A stretch of DNA of 35,941 nt from Xanthomonas pisi DSM 18956. Its GTDB lineage: Bacteria > Pseudomonadota > Gammaproteobacteria > Xanthomonadales > Xanthomonadaceae. The DNA lies in contig NZ_JPLE01000031.1 in NCBI RefSeq assembly GCF_001010415.1, positions 1 through 35,941 of the forward strand. The letters run 5' to 3'. Below the pieces are notes generated by a model that was not told where the DNA came from, did no database searches, and was given only the letters and a program-made list of their open reading frames with translations. Both the position numbers and the translations under genes were made by a program. How positions within the stretch are numbered: position 1 is the first letter of the stretch; the number at the start of each line of letters is the position of its first letter. Positions 33,450-35,941 of this stretch are shown here, one piece after another.

Positions 33450-34502
33450 CTAGCCTCCAGCCGCGCCACGCGGGGCACTGGATGCACGCACGATCAGCTC
33501 GGGCACCATTTCCGAAAACGCCGGCGGTGCGGCATCGGCGGGCGGCGCGGGCGCATCCACCAGCTGCTGGCCGAGCAGCAGGCGCAGCGCACGCGCGCCC
33601 AGCCCGGCGATGTCCACGCGCATGGTGGTCAGCGCCGGCAGCACGTAACGCGCCATCGGCACATCGTCGAAGCCGGCCAACGCGATGTCGTGCGGCACCT
33701 TCAACCCGGCATGGCCGAGCGCGAACAGGCAGCCCAGCGCCATCATGTCGTTGGCGGCGAACACCGCGTCCGGGCGCGCGTCCTGGGCCAGCACCTGCCC
33801 GGCACGGTAGCCGGACGCCTCGTCGAAGTTGCCCGGCAACACCCACGGCTGCGCGTCGGCATCCAGCGCCAGCTCGTCGCGATAGCCGCGCAGGCGCTCG
33901 TGCGCATCGAAGTTGTCGGCCGGGCCGGCGATGAAGGCAATGCGGCGGTGGCCGCTGTCGCGCAGGTGGCGTGTCATCACCCGCGCGCCGCCGTAGTTGT
34001 CGACATTGAGCACCGGACGCTGGCTGGCGCTGCCGGCGCAGTTGAGCAGCACCGCCGGCAGGCCGCCGGGCAACGCGTCTTCATGCACGCCAGAATCGCC
34101 CAGCGACGGCGACATCACCACCACGCCATCCACGCGCCCGGGCAGGCGTTCGAGTGCGCGGCGCTGCGCCTGCGGGTCGCCGTGCGAACTGGACACCAAC
34201 AGGTGGTAGCCCTGGTCGCGCGCCACCTGGTCGATGCCGCGGATCAATTCGGAAAAGAACTCGCCATGCAGATCCGGCAGCACCACGCCGATGGTGTGGG
34301 TGCGACGGCTGCTCAGGCTGCGCGCAGCGTGATGGGGGATGTAATTCAGCGCCCGCGCCACCTGCAGCACGCGTTCGCGCACCGACTCGGCCACGTGCTG
34401 ATGCCCGTTCATGGTGCGCGACACCGTGGCCACCGAGACCTGCGCCTCGCGCGCGACATCCTTGATGGTGACGCTGCCGCCTTCCGAACGTGGCCGACTC
34501 AT
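33450..34502 (-). CDS. LacI-family transcriptional regulator
   Basis: This 350-residue repressor has the N-terminal LacI helix-turn-helix (VTIKDVAREAQVSVATVSRTMN at about 11-32) and hinge helix (HHAARSLSSRRTHTIGVVLPDL). A periplasmic-binding-protein-like effector domain follows: DGVVVMSPS, GHRRIAFIAGPADNFDAHERLRGYRDEL, PDAVFAANDMMALGCLFAL, DIALAGFDDVPMARYVLPALTTMRVD. Such proteins usually sense a sugar or sugar phosphate and repress nearby uptake and breakdown genes. ATG 34502 is chosen because the family starts here; the frame's upstream extension lacks similarity. It stands first in the leftward set repressor-receptor 2-receptor 1-halogenase. A classical LacI-type site at 34658-34671 could give autoregulation. 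Confidence 0.94.
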   Translation of the reverse strand: MSRPRSEGGSVTIKDVAREAQVSVATVSRTMNGHQHVAESVRERVLQVARALNYIPHHAARSLSSRRTHTIGVVLPDLHGEFFSELIRGIDQVARDQGYHLLVSSSHGDPQAQRRALERLPGRVDGVVVMSPSLGDSGVHEDALPGGLPAVLLNCAGSASQRPVLNVDNYGGARVMTRHLRDSGHRRIAFIAGPADNFDAHERLRGYRDELALDADAQPWVLPGNFDEASGYRAGQVLAQDARPDAVFAANDMMALGCLFALGHAGLKVPHDIALAGFDDVPMARYVLPALTTMRVDIAGLGARALRLLLGQQLVDAPAPPADAAPPAFSEMVPELIVRASSAPRGAAGG

Positions 34503-34901
34503 GGCGCTTTCTCCAAAACAAGGCGGTGGCGGCCGCACGCCAGCACAGGGCGCACGGTCTGCTGGCGCAGAACGTTCGTGTCGCACAGGCTCATGAATGT
34601 CATCGGCCCCATCCGATGGCGACCTCGAAGCGAGATGGCGCGCACGCTAGCAGGAACTGCAAGCGCTTACATGATGCGCCGCAGCATTGCGCCAAACATA
34701 GCTGGGACAAGGGTTGTGACCTGATTGGTGGACAAAGTTGTCCGAATAAGACAACAGCAGCCAATGTTGGACACCGGCTGACATCGCGCGGGAACTACGA
34801 AAAAGTAACATCTTTGAACCATACCGTGGCGCACGGTCGTGCCGCGCCTTGCCGCCAGTGCATTCAGACAGCAAGATGCGCCGATCGATCAGGGGAACAT
34901 C
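34503..34901. promoter_or_regulatory. Divergent regulatory region between LacI gene and lipoprotein
   Basis: This 399-bp spacer has no gene and is rich in symmetric elements. They are a LacI-type operator TGCAAGCGCTTACA (34658-34671), a cluster of GGACAA/TTGTC half sites (34705-34755) and an ACCGTG/CACGGT hairpin with loop GCG (34823-34837) shortly before the lipoprotein. The ribosome site AGGGG (34891-34895) lies at its right edge. Confidence 0.55.
34658..34671. promoter_or_regulatory. LacI-type operator candidate
   Basis: TGCAAGCGCTTACA fits the general LacI/GalR pattern TGNAANCGNTTNCA at every fixed position and is palindromic apart from one pair. It lies 156 bp before the start of the LacI-family gene and 231 bp before the rightward lipoprotein gene. 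Confidence 0.6.
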
Positions 34902-35882
34902 GTGCGCATGTCGCCATTTACCGTCCGCGCAGGCCGGTGTCAGTCCATCGCATGGGTGTTGCTGGCTGCGCTGTGCGTCGGCGGCTGCCAGCGCAACGAC
35001 ACTGCCGCCCCCTTGCCCGGCGCCAACGCCGAACCGGCGGCCGCAATGCAGTCGATGACCCTGCCGCTGCGGCGCAACGATCTGGTTGCGTACGCGCGGA
35101 TCCGGGTGACGCCAGCGCAATACACCCAGCTGGAAGCGGCCTGGCGTAGCGGCGCCAGCCGCTGGCCGCTGACCGAGCTGCCGCTGCCCAACGAGGTCGG
35201 TGCGCTGCTGGGGTCGTTGTCGGCGCCCGATGCCGAGCGCCGTCTGCAGCAGGCCTTCGACGCGCAGCTGGCCGGGCAGTCGCGCGGCATCGCCCAGGCG
35301 GCGCAGTCGCTGGGCCAGTTCGGCGTGCAGTACCTGCGCAGCCGCAACGATTACCAGCCCGAGCAGCGCGCCCATTACGTGCAGTTGGTCGACGCGCTGA
35401 GTGCCTGGGCGGCCACCGCGCCGCTGGCCGATCGCCCGCGCGCCAAGGCCAGCATCGCCGACCTGGTGGCTGCGGCCCGCGCCACCGGCATCACCTCCGA
35501 CGCCGACCTGCAACGGCTGGGCATGGAAGAAAGCCTGCGCCGGCTGGGGCCGTTCTGGGCGGCGTGCAAAAAGGTGCTGGAGCGCTACGACCTGTCGATC
35601 GACACCAGCCTGGACGCGCTGCGCACCGGGTTGATCAAGCAGGACGGCGATAGCGCCCAGGTGCGGCTGCGCTATCCGCTGGCCGCGCACGCCATCGACC
35701 TGACCGTGGCGCTGATCAAGCGCGACGGGCACTGGTACCAGCAGCAGACCCAGAACGAGATACAGGCGCTGCTCGACGCCATGCCGGCCCCGCCCTTACC
35801 CGATGCTGCGGCAGTCCCCGATACCGCACCGGCGGCGCCTGCACCGGCCACGGACGCCGGGCAACGCCCGGCTGGGCGATAA
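34902..35882 (+). CDS. Uncharacterised lipoprotein
   Basis: This 326-residue protein has a lipoprotein signal: a basic start, a hydrophobic core (IAWVLLAALCVGGC) and Cys29 as the lipidated residue. The mature part begins with a Pro/Ala-rich link and continues as a mainly helical domain (RNDLVAYARIRVTPAQYTQLEAAW, AERRLQQAFDAQLAGQSRGIAQAAQSLGQFGVQYL), then a beta-containing end (AQVRLRYPLAAHAIDLTVALIKRDGHWYQQQTQNE) and a disordered Pro/Ala tail. I do not recognise the family. GTG 34902 has AGGGG six bases upstream; ATG 34908 is the alternative and keeps the lipobox. Its stop overlaps the next start (TAATG). The final codons contain the hairpin GCCGGGC/GCCCGGC (35856-35872). Confidence 0.8.
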   Translation: MRMSPFTVRAGRCQSIAWVLLAALCVGGCQRNDTAAPLPGANAEPAAAMQSMTLPLRRNDLVAYARIRVTPAQYTQLEAAWRSGASRWPLTELPLPNEVGALLGSLSAPDAERRLQQAFDAQLAGQSRGIAQAAQSLGQFGVQYLRSRNDYQPEQRAHYVQLVDALSAWAATAPLADRPRAKASIADLVAAARATGITSDADLQRLGMEESLRRLGPFWAACKKVLERYDLSIDTSLDALRTGLIKQDGDSAQVRLRYPLAAHAIDLTVALIKRDGHWYQQQTQNEIQALLDAMPAPPLPDAAAVPDTAPAAPAPATDAGQRPAGR

Positions 35883-35941
35883 TGACCGCGATGCCAGAAC
35901 AGAACCCCCTGCCGTTTCCGGACGGCCAGCCTGCCCCGCCC
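35882..35941 (+). CDS. Start of a downstream gene, cut by the window edge
   Basis: Only 20 codons are present, reading MTAMPEQNPLPFPDGQPAPP. The ATG shares a base with the lipoprotein stop (TAATG), so the two are probably translationally coupled. The Pro-rich beginning gives no family. A second in-frame ATG lies three codons later (35891). Confidence 0.45.
   Translation, partial: MTAMPEQNPLPFPDGQPAPP

Overview
The window looks like a Xanthomonas chromosome segment, or that of a very close relative in the Xanthomonadaceae. The evidence is a high-GC gammaproteobacterial gene style, Xanthomonas-type TonB-dependent receptors with an N-terminal carboxypeptidase-like domain, a LacI regulator next to those receptors and a tryptophan-halogenase-family gene, and the housekeeping set mutM, opgD, tdk, rep and pyrF. 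No rRNA, tRNA, CRISPR array, insertion sequence or prophage gene was seen. The assignment is by recognition only; no database search was run.

Layout. Bases 131-946 hold mutM, followed by a secreted DUF4380 protein and the Tat-exported glucan protein OpgD (to 3916). A GAF-domain histidine kinase with a degenerate ATP-binding domain and thymidine kinase run leftward (3962-6374). The Rep helicase, a GNAT acetyltransferase and a DUF4272 protein run rightward (6582-10861). Two copies of a dispersed intergenic repeat lie in front of the last two genes.

The accessory core is 10943-22242. Leftward is a tightly overlapping four-gene operon: a MoxR-type AAA+ ATPase, a small bpX0-like protein, a vWA-like plus beta-propeller protein, and a large bpX6-like protein. 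This matches the predicted 'MoxR-vWA-beta-propeller ternary systems' proposed to act in biological conflict. Divergent from it, across 151 bp, is the equally compact and uncharacterised STM4015-STM4014-STM4013-STM4012-STM4011 cluster (LRR-like protein, ATP-grasp enzyme, alkaline-phosphatase-fold hydrolase, two radical SAM enzymes). The divergent pair is the most interesting assemblage here. The bpX6-like gene also carries a perfect 36-bp palindrome inside its coding sequence.

Next come a YceH-family protein (leftward) and an e(P4)-family lipoprotein phosphatase overlapping pyrF (rightward, to 25034). Between pyrF and the halogenase is a gene-free stretch with an AT-rich palindrome (GCTTTAACGTTAAAGC), a plausible promoter and a strong intrinsic terminator. 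It is a candidate small-RNA gene or a structured pyrF 3' UTR.

The right end is a leftward nutrient-uptake type locus: a LacI-family repressor, two paralogous tandem TonB-dependent receptors, and a flavin-dependent halogenase. Related palindrome-like sites precede both receptors and the repressor, and the two receptor mRNAs share a leader hairpin that covers the Shine-Dalgarno sequence. The window ends with an uncharacterised lipoprotein and the first 20 codons of a coupled downstream gene.
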